Assembly (NCBI GenBank): GCA_022482785.1
Contig: JAKVON010000002.1
Coordinates: forward strand, 1-64,000
Source of the DNA: Atopobiaceae bacterium
GTDB taxonomy: Bacteria > Actinomycetota > Coriobacteriia > Coriobacteriales > Atopobiaceae
DNA: 64,000 nucleotides
Direction: 5' to 3'
Under the pieces are notes generated by a model. That model made no database searches. It worked only from the letters and a program-made list of their open reading frames with translations, and was not told the DNA's origin. Of the stretch, positions 19,738-31,726 are shown in pieces (positions within the stretch are counted from its first letter, which is position 1; every line of letters starts with the position of its first letter). A program made the translations under genes and the position numbers.

Positions 19738-20244
19738 ATGATCGAGGTCGTGCGGGGCAGCGTCGTCGACCAGGACGTCGATGCCATCGTGAATGCCGCG
19801 AACGAGTCGCTGCTCGGCGGCGGCGGGGTCGACGGTGCGATCCATCGCGCCGCCGGCCCCGGCCTCGAGGCCGAGTGCCGGAGGCTGCACGATGCGGGCG
19901 GCTGTCCCACGGGCGAGGCGCGCCTTACCGGCGCCTACGGGATCTCCCAGGCAAGGCACGTCGTCCATGCGGTGGGGCCGGTGTACGCGCGGCGCCGCGC
20001 GGACGAGTGCGCCCGTCTCCTGGCGTCGTGCTACGGGAGGTCGTGCGAGCTCGCGCTCGAGGCAGGTGACGCCTCGATCGCGTTTCCCTGCATCTCCTGC
20101 GGCATCTACGGCTATCCGTTCGCGGACGCCCTCCGCGTCGCGCTCTCTGCGCTGAGGCCCTTCGAGCCGCGGTTCGAGCGCATCGTCCTGGCGATGTTCA
20201 CCGAGCGCGAGTACGAGGCCGCCCTCGGGGTCCTCGGGGAGTAG
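19738..20244 (+). CDS. Macrodomain protein (ADP-ribose-binding, probable deacetylase/hydrolase)
   Basis: Macrodomains of the MacroD type remove O-acetyl groups from ADP-ribose or mono-ADP-ribose from proteins. The full domain is present in 168 aa. It has DAIVNAANESLLGGGGVDGA with the catalytic Asn/Asp region, IHRAAGPGL, and the phosphate loop FPCISCGIYGYPF. It follows the amylase gene closely, so the two are likely cotranscribed, though no functional link is obvious. Confidence 0.92.
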   Translation: MIEVVRGSVVDQDVDAIVNAANESLLGGGGVDGAIHRAAGPGLEAECRRLHDAGGCPTGEARLTGAYGISQARHVVHAVGPVYARRRADECARLLASCYGRSCELALEAGDASIAFPCISCGIYGYPFADALRVALSALRPFEPRFERIVLAMFTEREYEAALGVLGE

Positions 20245-20315
20245 GGGCCGGCCCTTCCCCGCCGGGCCTCGCCTCGCGTGCCAGCGCGCGGCCGTGCTCC
20301 GCGCCCCGAACGGGA

Positions 20316-20351
20316 AAGGCCCCCGAGCCCATCGTGCGGCTCGGGGGCCTT
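20316..20351 (-). terminator. Terminator of pyk
   Basis: A 14-base-pair perfect stem (20316-20329 with 20338-20351) surrounds an 8-base loop 19 bases beyond the pyk stop. On the minus strand it is followed by TTT. It may also stop transcripts from the convergent macrodomain gene. Confidence 0.8.
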
Positions 20352-20370
20352 GGCAACGCCTGCGTGGCGC

Positions 20371-21807
20371 CTAGGAGATCTGGGCCACCATGACCATGTT
20401 GGTCGAGGTGGTGTAGTCGCCCTGTCGGGGCGAGGTCCCCGGGTCCCCGGCGGTGACGACGACCATGTCGCCGGAGTCGGCGCACTTGTGCTCCTTGGCG
20501 AGGTCGAGCGCATGCTTGATCGTCGCGTTGAGCGAGGCCTGGAAGACCGAGGGGTACGCCTCGACGCCCCAGTAGAAGCAGCACTTGCGAATCGTGGTCT
20601 CGGAGGGCGAGAACGCGATCAGCGGCAGCTTGGGACGGAAGTTCGAGATCAGGCGAGCCGTGCGGCCGGAGTTGGTGGGGGCGAGGATGCACTTGGCGTC
20701 GACGCGCTCGGCGGTGGTCACGGCCGCGAACCCGATGGCGCCGTTCACGTTGCGCACGCCGCCGCGGTCGTGGTAGCTGGTGCGCTCGATGAGGTAGTGC
20801 TCGGTCTCCTTGCAGACGGAGGCCATGGTCTTGACGGCCTCGACCGGGTACTTGCCGGCGGCCGTCTCGCCGGAGAGCATGACGCAGTCGGTGCCGTCGT
20901 AGACGGCGTTGGCGACGTCGGTGACCTCGGCGCGCGTGGGACGCGGGTTCCTGATCATGGAGTCGAGCATCTGGGTTGCGGTGATGACGGGCTTGTAGGC
21001 CTCGTTGCACTTGCGGATCATCTGCTTCTGCAGGTGGGGGACCTTCTGGGAGGGAACCTCGACGCCGAGGTCGCCGCGGGCGACCATGATGCCGGAGGCA
21101 GCCTCGAGGATCTCGTCGAAGTTCTTGACGCCCAGCGCGCACTCGATCTTGGGATAGATGGAGATGCGGTCGCACTCGCACTGCGCGCAGAGCTCGCGAA
21201 TCTCGCGCACGGCGGCCGCGTCCCTGATGAAGGAGGCGAAGATGGCGTCGATGCCCTGCTCGCAGCCGAAGACGATGTCGGCCTTGTCCTGGTTGGTCAC
21301 CGCGGGGAGCCCGACGTCGACGTTGGGGACGTTCACGCCCTTGTGCTCGCCGAGCATGCCGCCGTTCGTGACGACGCAGTGCATGTCGGAGCCGTCGACG
21401 CTCTCGACCTCGAGGCCGATGAGGCCGTCGTCGAGCAGGATGATCGAGCCCTTCTCGACCTCGTTGGGAAGGTTGAGGTAGTCGAGGGAGAAGCGCTGGG
21501 CGTTGCCCACGATGTCGTCGGTGGTCACGACGACCTCGTCATCCGTGTTCAGCATGACGGGCTGGCCGTTCTCGAGGTTCCTGGTGCGGATCTCGGGGCC
21601 CTTGGTGTCGAGAGCGATGGCGACGGGAATCCCCAGCTCCTTGGAGACCTTGCGGACGCGGGCGATGCCTGCGGCATGGTACTCGTGGGAGCCGTGCGAG
21701 AAGTTGAACCTCGCGACGTTCATCCCGTTCTTGATGAGCTCCCTGAGGACGTCCTCGTCCTCGGTCGAGGGGCCCATGGTGCACACGATCTTGGTTCTCT
21801 TCTGCAA
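20371..21807 (-). CDS. pyk: Pyruvate kinase
   Basis: It makes pyruvate and ATP from phosphoenolpyruvate. Motifs are KIVCTMGPSTEDEDVLREL, MNVARFNFSHGSHEYH, ALDTKGPEIRTRN, the metal and PEP site GIMVARGDLGVEVP, and MLDSMIRNPRPTRAE. At 478 aa it is the form without the extra C-terminal PEP-utiliser domain found in bacilli. The C-terminal regulatory domain is complete (FSPSETTIRKCCFYWGVEAY). Its product feeds PFL and lactate dehydrogenase, both in this window. Confidence 0.97.
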   Translation of the reverse strand: MQKRTKIVCTMGPSTEDEDVLRELIKNGMNVARFNFSHGSHEYHAAGIARVRKVSKELGIPVAIALDTKGPEIRTRNLENGQPVMLNTDDEVVVTTDDIVGNAQRFSLDYLNLPNEVEKGSIILLDDGLIGLEVESVDGSDMHCVVTNGGMLGEHKGVNVPNVDVGLPAVTNQDKADIVFGCEQGIDAIFASFIRDAAAVREIRELCAQCECDRISIYPKIECALGVKNFDEILEAASGIMVARGDLGVEVPSQKVPHLQKQMIRKCNEAYKPVITATQMLDSMIRNPRPTRAEVTDVANAVYDGTDCVMLSGETAAGKYPVEAVKTMASVCKETEHYLIERTSYHDRGGVRNVNGAIGFAAVTTAERVDAKCILAPTNSGRTARLISNFRPKLPLIAFSPSETTIRKCCFYWGVEAYPSVFQASLNATIKHALDLAKEHKCADSGDMVVVTAGDPGTSPRQGDYTTSTNMVMVAQIS

Positions 21808-21828
21808 GGCAAATCCTTTCCTTTGGCA

Positions 21829-21853
21829 CAGGGCACCCGATTCGGGTGCCCTG
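21829..21853 (-). terminator. Palindromic hairpin between ldhA and pyk
   Basis: A perfect inverted repeat with 12-base arms around a single central base lies downstream of ldhA and 22 bases upstream of the pyk start. It lacks a good T tract, so it could be a terminator for ldhA or a control element in the pyk leader. Confidence 0.55.
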
Positions 21854-21897
21854 CTCCCTTATGGTATCCAGCTTTAGAAATCAGGCCTCTCGGCACG

Positions 21898-22902
21898 TTA
21901 GCAGACGACGTTGGGCTTGGGAAGCTCCCCGCCCTTCTCGAACGCGACGGCGTTGTCGAGGGTGGTGCGCGCGATGGCCGAGAGGGCCTCGTGCGTGAAG
22001 AAGGCCTGGTGGCTCGTCACGACGACGTTGGGGAACGCGAGCAGCTCGCTCGTGACCGACTCGATGATGTCGCTCGAGCGGTTGCGGAACGCGTTGCCGG
22101 CCTCCTCCTCGTAGACGTCGAGGCCCGCGGCGCCGATCTTGCGGGAGCGGATGCCGCGGATGAGGGCCTGGGTGTCGACGAGGCCGCCGCGCGCGGTGTT
22201 CACGAGGATGACGCCGTCCTTCATCTTGGCGATCGAGTCGTCGCAGATCATGTGGTAGCTGTCCTCGTTCAGGAACGCGTGGAGCGAGATGAAGTCGGAG
22301 CGCTTGTAGATCTCGTCGTAGTCGACGTACTCGTCGACGATGTGCTCCTCGTCGACGAGCTTCTGGTTGGGATAGAGGTCGGAGCCGAGGACCGTCATGC
22401 CGAAGCCCTTGCAGATGCGGCAGAGCGCGGCGCCGATCCTGCCGGTGCCCACGATGCCAGCCGTCTTGCCGTGGAGGTTGGTCCCGAGGAGCCCCGAGAG
22501 GCCGAAGTCGTTCTCGCGGACGCGGTTGTAGCCCTTGCAGATGTGGCGGTTGGCGGAGAGCGCGAGGCCCATGGCGTGCTCGGCGATGGCCTCGGGCGAG
22601 TAGCCCGGCACGCGCATGACCTTGAGCCCGAGGTTCTTGGCCATGTCGATGTTGACGTTGTTGAAGCCTGCGCAGCGCAGGAGGATGAGCTTGACGCCGA
22701 GGCCGCGGAGGATCTCGAGGGTCATGGCGGAGAGGTCGGAGTTCACGAAGGCGCAGACGGCGTCATAGCCCTTGGCCATGGTGGCCGTCATGGGCTGGAG
22801 CTCAGCCTCGAAGTACGAGACCTCGAGGCCGGGGTAGTCGGGGAGCTCCTTGTCGAAGGAGTCCTTGTCGTAGTCGTACGCATCGTAGAAGAGGATCTTC
22901 AT
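21898..22902 (-). CDS. ldhA: D-lactate dehydrogenase (2-hydroxyacid dehydrogenase family)
   Basis: It reduces pyruvate to D-lactate with NADH. The NAD fold motif is AGIVGTGRIGAALCRICKGF (about residues 147-166). Active-site blocks are VNTARGGLVDTQALIRGI (Arg), the Glu region LDVYEEEAGNAF and the His region VVVTSHQAFFTHEAL. The opening MKILFYDAYDYDKDSFD and MRVPGYSPEAIAEHAMGL are typical of fermentative D-LDH. Length 334 aa is normal. It has no partner gene, and pyk follows downstream in the same direction. Confidence 0.95.
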   Translation of the reverse strand: MKILFYDAYDYDKDSFDKELPDYPGLEVSYFEAELQPMTATMAKGYDAVCAFVNSDLSAMTLEILRGLGVKLILLRCAGFNNVNIDMAKNLGLKVMRVPGYSPEAIAEHAMGLALSANRHICKGYNRVRENDFGLSGLLGTNLHGKTAGIVGTGRIGAALCRICKGFGMTVLGSDLYPNQKLVDEEHIVDEYVDYDEIYKRSDFISLHAFLNEDSYHMICDDSIAKMKDGVILVNTARGGLVDTQALIRGIRSRKIGAAGLDVYEEEAGNAFRNRSSDIIESVTSELLAFPNVVVTSHQAFFTHEALSAIARTTLDNAVAFEKGGELPKPNVVC

Positions 22903-23094
22903 TGCACTCTGCTCCCTTGGGTTAACCCTCGCGGCCCTATGCCGTACGTTCCGTTCCTCCGTGCCTTGCCATCCCGTTCAGTGTAGCGCACGCCACCCGG
23001 ACGCGGCGCCTGCGCCCGGCATTCGGCGGGTTGCAGGCGGTAAAACCATCGCAGGTAGCGTAAAGATTTCGCAAAAGGGTCGAAACGTTGTCGG

Positions 23095-23119
23095 CCTCGG
23101 GCGGGAAGTCCTCCCGAGG
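23095..23119. promoter_or_regulatory. Inverted repeat upstream of the ATPase promoter
   Basis: CCTCGGG at 23095-23101 and CCCGAGG at 23113-23119 form a 7-base inverted repeat. It ends 25 bases before the TACAAT at 23144, so it covers the expected -35 region of the divergent ATPase promoter. It may be an operator. No clear -35 hexamer is seen. Confidence 0.35.
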
Positions 23120-23143
23120 TGGCGCGACGCCCCGCCCCAAGGT

Positions 23144-23261
23144 TACAATGGGACGACAAAGCCAGAGCCCGGCTTGCACGCAGAGATGAGCCCTTGCCCC
23201 TCCTGGGGAATTATGATCGGGAATCTCTGCCCGGGCGCTCCATAACCCCAGGAGGAAAACC
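23144..23261 (+). promoter_or_regulatory. Promoter and structured leader with anti-Shine-Dalgarno, candidate riboswitch
   Basis: A -10 TACAAT (23144-23149) would start RNA near 23156. The roughly 105-base leader folds into a long imperfect hairpin: 23168-23172 with 23231-23235, 23180-23187 with 23223-23230 (8 perfect pairs), 23191-23193 with 23219-23221, and an apical CCCC-TCCT-GGGG (23197-23208). The apical segment CCTCCTGGGG (23199-23208) is the exact reverse complement of CCCCAGGAGG (23246-23255), which is the ribosome-binding site of the ATPase. The two pairings exclude each other or form a loop-to-SD pseudoknot, the usual design of a translational riboswitch. I do not recognise a known class. 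Confidence 0.6.
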
Positions 23262-25942
<2,681 letters not shown>

Positions 25943-25946
<4 letters not shown>

Positions 25947-27118
25947 GTGCGAGGCGGGCCGGGCGCGCCGCCCGGCATGGGGAGGCGGCAGGCGCGCTTC
26001 CCGCGCTCTCCGGCATGTCCGACCTCCCGTCCTTCGACGAGCTCGCGCCGACGGCCGGGCAGCTGGAGGAGTGCTCCGCGCTGGTCGGGAGCCTCGCCCG
26101 CATGCGGGGCATCGCCGCGGGCGAGCTCTCCCTCGGCTGCGTCGTGCGGCTCGACCGGGGGTTCCCCGCGGTCGCCTGCGCCGACGCGACCTTCCGCGCC
26201 GAGCACGCCACGAGCCTCGCCGGGCCTGCCGCCGGGCTGCTGCCGGCGGTGGGCGACTGGGTCGTGGTGCGCCGCGCCCCCGGCCACGACATGGGCGTGA
26301 TCGAGCAGGTCCTCGCAAGGAAGAGCGACATCGCCCGGTGGAGGGGCGGCAGCCGCGGCGAGCGGCAGACCCTCGCCGCGAACGTCGACGTGGTCCTCGT
26401 CGCGCAGGCGCTCGGCGGCAGGCCCGTCTCCGTGGGCCGCATCGCCCGCTCGGTGGTGGTCGCCCGGGACTGCGGCGCCGACGCCTCCGTGGTGCTCACC
26501 AAGGCCGACCGCGTCGCGCATGCGGGGTGCTTCCTCGACGACGTCTCCCGCGTGCGCGACGCCCTCGGCGAGGGCGTCGACGTCGTCGCGTGCGCCTCGG
26601 GCGCCGCCGCGCGGGGCGACGAGCTCGCCGGTGCGGCCAGGAGGGCGGGCATTGGCTGGGGCGACGAGGCCGTTCGCGCCCTCGTGCCCGCAGGCGTCGT
26701 GGGCATCGTCCTCGGCGAGTCCGGCGCGGGCAAGTCGACGCTCCTGAACTCGCTCCTGGGCCACGCCGCCCTCGAGACCGCGGGGGTCCGCGAGCGCGAC
26801 GACGCCGGGCGCCACACGACGGTCTGCCGCAGGATGGTCTCCCTTCCCGGCGCGGGCGTCGTGGTGGACGAGCCGGGCCTCAGGAGCCTTCCCCTCGTCG
26901 GGCACGAGCACGGCCTCTCCCTGGTCTTTCCCGAGGTCTGCGAGGCCGCCGCGGGCTGCCGCTTCAGGGACTGCACCCATACCTCGGAGCCCGGCTGCGC
27001 CGTGCTGGCCGAGGTCGCGGCGGGGCGCGTCCCCGCCGAGAGGCTCGATGCGTACCGGGCCCTCGCGGCGGAGATGCGCGATAGCAGGCAGGGCATCGAC
27101 CCGGACGTGACGCTCTAG
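25943..27118 (+). CDS. rsgA: Ribosome biogenesis GTPase RsgA
   Basis: RsgA is a circularly permuted GTPase that helps mature the 30S subunit. The order is as expected: OB-fold N-terminus (to about 120), G4 VVLTKADRV, then G1 GIVLGESGAGKSTLLNSLLG, then G3 VVVDEPGLRSLP. The zinc region is CRFRDCTHTSEPGCAV. The start is probably the GTG at 25943, overlapping the ATPase stop (GTGA) with GAGGGG upstream. An in-frame ATG at 26015 would remove a 24-residue Ala/Arg-rich leader and give a more usual length. Confidence 0.93.
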
Positions 27119-27315
27119 CCCCCGCATCGCCGGACCGCGTCAAGACGCTCCGAGAACATGGCCTTGAGCAGGCGAGATCTGAGAATCTGCCAGTTTCTGT
27201 CGGGTTCGTGTCGGCGAGTCCCGAGGTTTCTTCCCGAAAGCCTTTCCCCGTGCCCCTCGGTGCGAAAGAATCCCCCTACGCAATCAACGCCGTTCGTCGC
27301 GTGGGAGGGAGCCCG

Positions 27316-28017
27316 ATGTCGAGCAGGATCAGGATCATGGCGGCCGCCGCATGCGCGGTCGGTGCCATGGCGGCAAGCATGGCCTATGCGCAGCAGGTGA
27401 AGGCGGCCGCCGTGAGCGAGCGGGACGCCGCGCTCGAGCGCTACGGGGGAGAGGTTACCAGCCTCGTGGTCGCCCGCAGGCAGCTCGAGGCGGGAGACGT
27501 CGTCACGAAGGACGACGTCGAGACGAGGGAGTGGCTGGCCGACCTCGCCCCCGAGGGATGCCTGTCCGCCGTCGACGAGGTGGTGGGCAAGACCGTGACG
27601 GAGCCGGTCGCCAAGGGCTCGCCGGTGGGAACGCTCGCCTTCCGCGACCCGGCCGGCGCCGTGAGCGTGCCCTCGGGCCATGTCGCCGTCACCATTCCCG
27701 TCACGGACAAGCTCGGCGTCTCGAGGGACATCGCCGTGGGTGCCGCCGTCCAGGCCTGGTCGGTGGGGGATGCCGGCGCCCGCCTGCTCTCCTCGGACAT
27801 GACGGTGCTCGCGGTGCCTGCCGCGAAGGCGACGCAGGCGGGCTCGCTCACGCTTGCCGTCGTCGCGAACGACGTCCAGGCGGTCCTCGTCTCCTCAGCC
27901 GCAGGAGAGCTTCGCCTGGTCATGCCCGCGAGCGACGTCTCCGCGCCTGCCACGGGCCAAGTCGCCGCAGCCGCGCCCTCGAGCGTGGCGGCACAGGGGA
28001 CGGGGGAGTCCCGATGA
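27316..28017 (+). CDS. cpaB: Tad pilus assembly protein CpaB/RcpC family (SAF domain)
   Basis: The ATG at 27316 follows GGGAGGGA. The protein (233 aa) has an N-terminal signal or anchor (IRIMAAAACAVGAMAASMAY), then a SAF domain (TSLVVARRQLEAGDVVTKDD, about residues 50-110). A second beta-rich part with HVAVTIPVTDKLGVSRDIAVG matches the CpaB layout. The end is low-complexity Ala/Ser/Pro. CpaB acts outside the membrane in pilus assembly. It is the first gene of the Tad cluster and overlaps the next gene by 4 bases. No strong promoter is evident in the 197 bases before it. Confidence 0.8.
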   Translation: MSSRIRIMAAAACAVGAMAASMAYAQQVKAAAVSERDAALERYGGEVTSLVVARRQLEAGDVVTKDDVETREWLADLAPEGCLSAVDEVVGKTVTEPVAKGSPVGTLAFRDPAGAVSVPSGHVAVTIPVTDKLGVSRDIAVGAAVQAWSVGDAGARLLSSDMTVLAVPAAKATQAGSLTLAVVANDVQAVLVSSAAGELRLVMPASDVSAPATGQVAAAAPSSVAAQGTGESR

Positions 28018-29486
28018 CGCCGGAGAGATGGTACGTCTGCGCCGACGTCGCGCACCAGGAGCTCATCGCCCGCGGGATCCGCGCGGGGCACGACATGGCG
28101 ACGATCCTCCCCGCAAGGGACCCCTGGCAGGTCCGACGCCGCCTCCTCACGGAGATGCCCGGCTCGTCCTCGGTGGCGGTGGGAACGGGGTGCGGCGGCA
28201 TCGAGCCGGTGAACCTCGCCGCGGCCCTCGCTTGCGACGGCCACGCCTCCGAGGTGGTCCTCTTCGTCCCCTCCCCGTCTGGGTCCCTGCTCTCGCGTGC
28301 CGCATGTGCGGGCATCGACGGGGTCGTGGACGAGCTCGGCCTCGCTCCCGTCGCCGATGCGCCGGTTCCGTCGAAACCCATGGAGAGGGACGCCTCGGCC
28401 CGGCGCATCGCGACGGGAGACGGCCTGGGCGCAGGCCCCAGGCATGCCGGCATGGAGTGGGAGGAGCGGGTCACGGCCCCCTTCCCCGCGGGATCCGTCC
28501 GCCTCGAGGACGGAGCCGGCGAGATAGAGGAGCTCGATCGCGACGCCCACGTGCCGCCGTCCCGTCCCGTCGGCGGCCCAGGCGCCTCCGAGCCCCCGCA
28601 GGCCCCCGTCCCCGAACGGCCCGTCCCGACGCCTCGCGCCGACTCGTCCGTCCCCGCGCACGCCTGTCCCATCGTCACCCTGGCCTCGGGCAGGGGAGGC
28701 GTGGGCAAGACGACGCTCTCCGTCGTCGCGGCCTGCGTCGCCTCCTCGTGGGGGCTCAGGGTCGGCCTGGTCGACCTCGACCTCTCCTTCGGCAACGCCT
28801 TCTCGTTCATGGGGCTGGCCGGCCCTGGTGACCTCGCGGAGTTCGCACAGTCGTCCGGGGACGAGAGGGAGCGGGCCATCCGCTCGGCGCGGAAGGCGGC
28901 GGACGGGCTCACGCTCTGGGGCCCCTGCGCGCGCCCGGAGCTTGCGGAGGTCGTGGTCCCGCAGGTGGGGGCCTTGCTGAGCCGCGTGTCGAAGGAGGTC
29001 GACCTCGTCATCGTCGACACGTCGTCCGATTGGGGCGACGAGGTCGCAGTCGCCTGCCAGATGGCCGATCGGCTCGTCCTGGTCGCAGACGAGAGGGCGG
29101 GCGCGGTCGCCTCGCTCTCGCGTGCCGGGGCGCTCGCGGTCCGCCTGGGAGTCGCCCGGACCCGCATCGAGCGCGTCATGAACCGCTGCGACCGCAAGAG
29201 GCGCGACGAGGGTTTCCTCGCACGGGCCGACATGGGCCTCGAGGTCGCTCGCGCCCATCGGGTCGTCGACGGGGGCATCGACGTGTCGGAGCTCCTCTCG
29301 GCCGGCCAGGCCTCCGAGCTCGTCGCGATGGACGACGGCTTTTCCGCCTCGGTCGCGTCGTGGATCGCGTCCACCCTCTCCGAGCTCGGCGCCCTGCCCG
29401 ACGTCCCCGAGGCTCGCAAGGCCGCCGAGAGAACGGGTCGCCAGGCCCGGAGGATGCCCTTCGGCCTGGGAAGGAAGGCGAGCTAG
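28014..29486 (+). CDS. CpaE/TadZ-like ParA-family ATPase of the Tad pilus
   Basis: The 490 aa protein has an N-terminal domain (1-110) of the kind that is an atypical receiver in TadZ, a Pro-rich linker (about 185-220), and a ParA/MinD ATPase domain. The deviant Walker A is ASGRGGVGKTTLSVVA (about residue 224), followed by VGLVDLDLSFGNAFSFMGL and DLVIVDTSSDWGDEVAV. TadZ/CpaE places the pilus machine at a cell site. Start ATG overlaps the cpaB stop (ATGA), with GGGGGAG upstream, and tadA begins immediately after the stop. Confidence 0.85.
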   Translation: MTPERWYVCADVAHQELIARGIRAGHDMATILPARDPWQVRRRLLTEMPGSSSVAVGTGCGGIEPVNLAAALACDGHASEVVLFVPSPSGSLLSRAACAGIDGVVDELGLAPVADAPVPSKPMERDASARRIATGDGLGAGPRHAGMEWEERVTAPFPAGSVRLEDGAGEIEELDRDAHVPPSRPVGGPGASEPPQAPVPERPVPTPRADSSVPAHACPIVTLASGRGGVGKTTLSVVAACVASSWGLRVGLVDLDLSFGNAFSFMGLAGPGDLAEFAQSSGDERERAIRSARKAADGLTLWGPCARPELAEVVVPQVGALLSRVSKEVDLVIVDTSSDWGDEVAVACQMADRLVLVADERAGAVASLSRAGALAVRLGVARTRIERVMNRCDRKRRDEGFLARADMGLEVARAHRVVDGGIDVSELLSAGQASELVAMDDGFSASVASWIASTLSELGALPDVPEARKAAERTGRQARRMPFGLGRKAS

Positions 29487-30806
29487 GTGTCGGTCCTCGC
29501 GAGGGTCAGGTCGCAGCATCCGGCGGAGCTGGGCGCGGAGGTCGTCCCCTCGCGCACGCGTCGCGCCCGCAAGGCGCTCAAGAGCCAGCTCGTCGACCGC
29601 ATGGGCCTCTCCTCGGTCGCCGAGATGGTCTCGAAGGAGGATCCCGAGAGGGTCCGTGCGGAGCTTTCCGTCGCATGCCAGGCGATCCTCAACGCGGATG
29701 GCGGCGACCTCGCCTCGGAGGAACGGGAGGAGCTGGTCAGGGAGGTCATCGACGAGATCGTGGGGCTCGGTCCGCTCCAGCCCCTCGTCGACGACCCGTC
29801 CGTGACGGAGATCATGGTGAACGGGGTCGGCGGGCTGTTCTACGAGCGTGCCGGGACCCTCCACCGCGCCGGGCGGGTCTTCGAGTCAGCGGAGCAGATC
29901 ATGATGGTGGTCGACCGCATCCTGGCCCCTCTCGGCCGCCGCCTCGACGAGACAAGCCCCATCGTGAACGCGCGGCTCGCGAACGGCTTCCGCGTCAACG
30001 CGGTCATCTCGCCCGTCGCGATCGACGGCCCGGTGGTCACCATCAGGAAGTTCTCGGGGCGCATCACGACCCTGGACAGGCTGGTCGGGCTTGGGAGCCT
30101 GCCCGCGTGGTATGCCCGGCTCCTCTCGTGGGGGGTGCGGTCGCGCCAGGACATAGCCGTGGCCGGAGGGACGGGCTCAGGGAAGACCACCCTGCTCAAC
30201 GCCCTCTCCTGCGAGATAGACCACGGGGAGCGCATCGTGACCATCGAGGACTCGGCAGAGCTCAAGTTCGAGACCCATCCGCACGTCGTGCGCCTCGAGG
30301 CGCGCGACGCCTCCATCGAGGGATCGGGTGCTGTCAGCATCCGCGACCTCGTCACGAACGCGCTGCGCATGCGCCCCGACCGCATCGTCGTCGGCGAGGT
30401 CCGCGGCCCGGAGTGCGTCGACATGCTCCAGGCCATGAACACGGGACACGACGGCTCGCTGACGACCTTGCATGCGGGCAGCGCCCAGGAGGCGGTCATG
30501 CGCCTGGTGCTCATGGCCCGCTTCGGGATGGACCTGCCCACGGACATCGTGGAGGAGCAGATCTCGACGGCGATCGACCTGATCGTGATGTCGAGCCGCA
30601 TGCCGGACGGCACCCGTTGCATCACCTCGGGCTCCCTCGTCTCGCGAGGCGAGCGTGGAGGGGTCGACCTCTCCGAGTTCGTCTCGTTCGATGCCACGTC
30701 GCGGTCGTGGCATCTCGAGTTCGAGCCGGGATACGTCGCCATGGCGGTCGAGCGTGGCCTGGTCTCGCAGGGGGAGGTGGAGGAATGGAGGCGCTCTGTC
30801 TGCTAA
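29487..30806 (+). CDS. tadA: Tad pilus secretion ATPase TadA/CpaF
   Basis: This 439 aa hexameric ATPase powers Flp pilus assembly. The Walker A motif is AVAGGTGSGKTTLLNALSC (about residue 225), the Asp box lies in RIVTIEDSAELKF, the Walker B block is RPDRIVVGEVRGPECVDMLQ, and the His box contains MNTGHDGSLTTLHAGS. The N-terminal part includes VDDPSVTEIMVNG, a CpaF hallmark. The GTG at 29487 directly follows the upstream TAG. It overlaps tadB by 22 bases. Confidence 0.95.
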   Translation: MSVLARVRSQHPAELGAEVVPSRTRRARKALKSQLVDRMGLSSVAEMVSKEDPERVRAELSVACQAILNADGGDLASEEREELVREVIDEIVGLGPLQPLVDDPSVTEIMVNGVGGLFYERAGTLHRAGRVFESAEQIMMVVDRILAPLGRRLDETSPIVNARLANGFRVNAVISPVAIDGPVVTIRKFSGRITTLDRLVGLGSLPAWYARLLSWGVRSRQDIAVAGGTGSGKTTLLNALSCEIDHGERIVTIEDSAELKFETHPHVVRLEARDASIEGSGAVSIRDLVTNALRMRPDRIVVGEVRGPECVDMLQAMNTGHDGSLTTLHAGSAQEAVMRLVLMARFGMDLPTDIVEEQISTAIDLIVMSSRMPDGTRCITSGSLVSRGERGGVDLSEFVSFDATSRSWHLEFEPGYVAMAVERGLVSQGEVEEWRRSVC

Positions 30807-31726
30807 TGGGAGGTGCGCTCGCCGCCGCGGGCGCCTGGAGCATGCTGCCGGGCGGCGGAGAGGTCGCGGGCGGGACGCCTGGGGTCAGGGCCTTCGAGGC
30901 GCGCCGTCGCCTCGAGCGCGCCTGCGCCTGGCTCGCCGAGCTTCGTGCCGTCCGGTCCCTCGCCTCGCTGGGCCCATGGAAGGCCCTCGGGACGCGTGCG
31001 TCCGCCCTCGCATCCGAGAGGGGCATCTCCCTCTCCGTCGACGCCTCGGTCGCCGCCGCATGCCTCGCGTCGCTCGCGGCGGCGGTCCTGGGCGCGGCCC
31101 TGTCACGCTCCCCCATGGGGGCCTTGACGGTGCTCGTCGCGTCGACGGCGGCGGTGCCGGCCTGGTCGCAGGCACGCGAGCGCGCCGTCGCCTCCGAGCT
31201 CGCCCGGGAGATGCCCGACGTCTTCAGGTCGCTTGCGGGCGCGCTCGGGGCCGGGCAGACCCTTGCCCAGGCGGTCGAGTACGTCGCGCTGCACGAGCGC
31301 GGCCCGGCGGCCCCTGCGTTCACGCGCGCCTCGCTGAGGCTCCGGTGCGGCTTCTCGGCGGCCGTCGCCCTCGAGGAGCTCTCGCGCGAGCTCGATGCGC
31401 CCGGGGTCGAGCTCCTGTCGAGCGCCCTGCTCATCTCCCAGCGCACGGGAAGTCCCCTTCGGGAGCTGTTCGTGAGCGCCGCGTCATTGGTGGAGCGGGG
31501 CATGGAGGCCGAGCGCTCCCTCAGGGTCAAGACGGCCCAGGTCCGCCTCTCGATTCGGATCGTCGTCGCGATGCCTCTGCTCATGGTCGCCCTCCTGACC
31601 TTCATCTCCCCGGATTTCCAGGCAGGACTCACGAGTCCCGTCGGAATGGGAAGCGTGCTCGTCGCGTCGGCGCTCGATGCCGTGGCCCTGCTCATCATCA
31701 GGCGGCTCATGGACGGGGTGGTCTGA
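30785..31726 (+). CDS. tadB: Tad pilus inner-membrane platform protein TadB
   Basis: This 313 aa type II secretion F-domain protein forms the membrane platform with TadC. It has an N-terminal helix, a helix near 80-115, the F-domain core (REMPDVFRSLAGALGAGQTL to SLVERGMEAERSLRVKTAQV), and C-terminal helices (IRIVVAMPLLMVALLTF and VLVASALDAVALLII). The start ATG lies inside the tadA 3' end after GGGGGAGGTGGAGGA. The pattern matches actinobacterial TadB. Confidence 0.9.
   Translation: MEALCLLMGGALAAAGAWSMLPGGGEVAGGTPGVRAFEARRRLERACAWLAELRAVRSLASLGPWKALGTRASALASERGISLSVDASVAAACLASLAAAVLGAALSRSPMGALTVLVASTAAVPAWSQARERAVASELAREMPDVFRSLAGALGAGQTLAQAVEYVALHERGPAAPAFTRASLRLRCGFSAAVALEELSRELDAPGVELLSSALLISQRTGSPLRELFVSAASLVERGMEAERSLRVKTAQVRLSIRIVVAMPLLMVALLTFISPDFQAGLTSPVGMGSVLVASALDAVALLIIRRLMDGVV

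Noticed and set aside
23156-23261. yybP-ykoY manganese riboswitch in the ATPase leader
   Set aside because: The gene class fits, but the conserved loop sequences of that family are not visible. I report a structured leader of unknown class instead.
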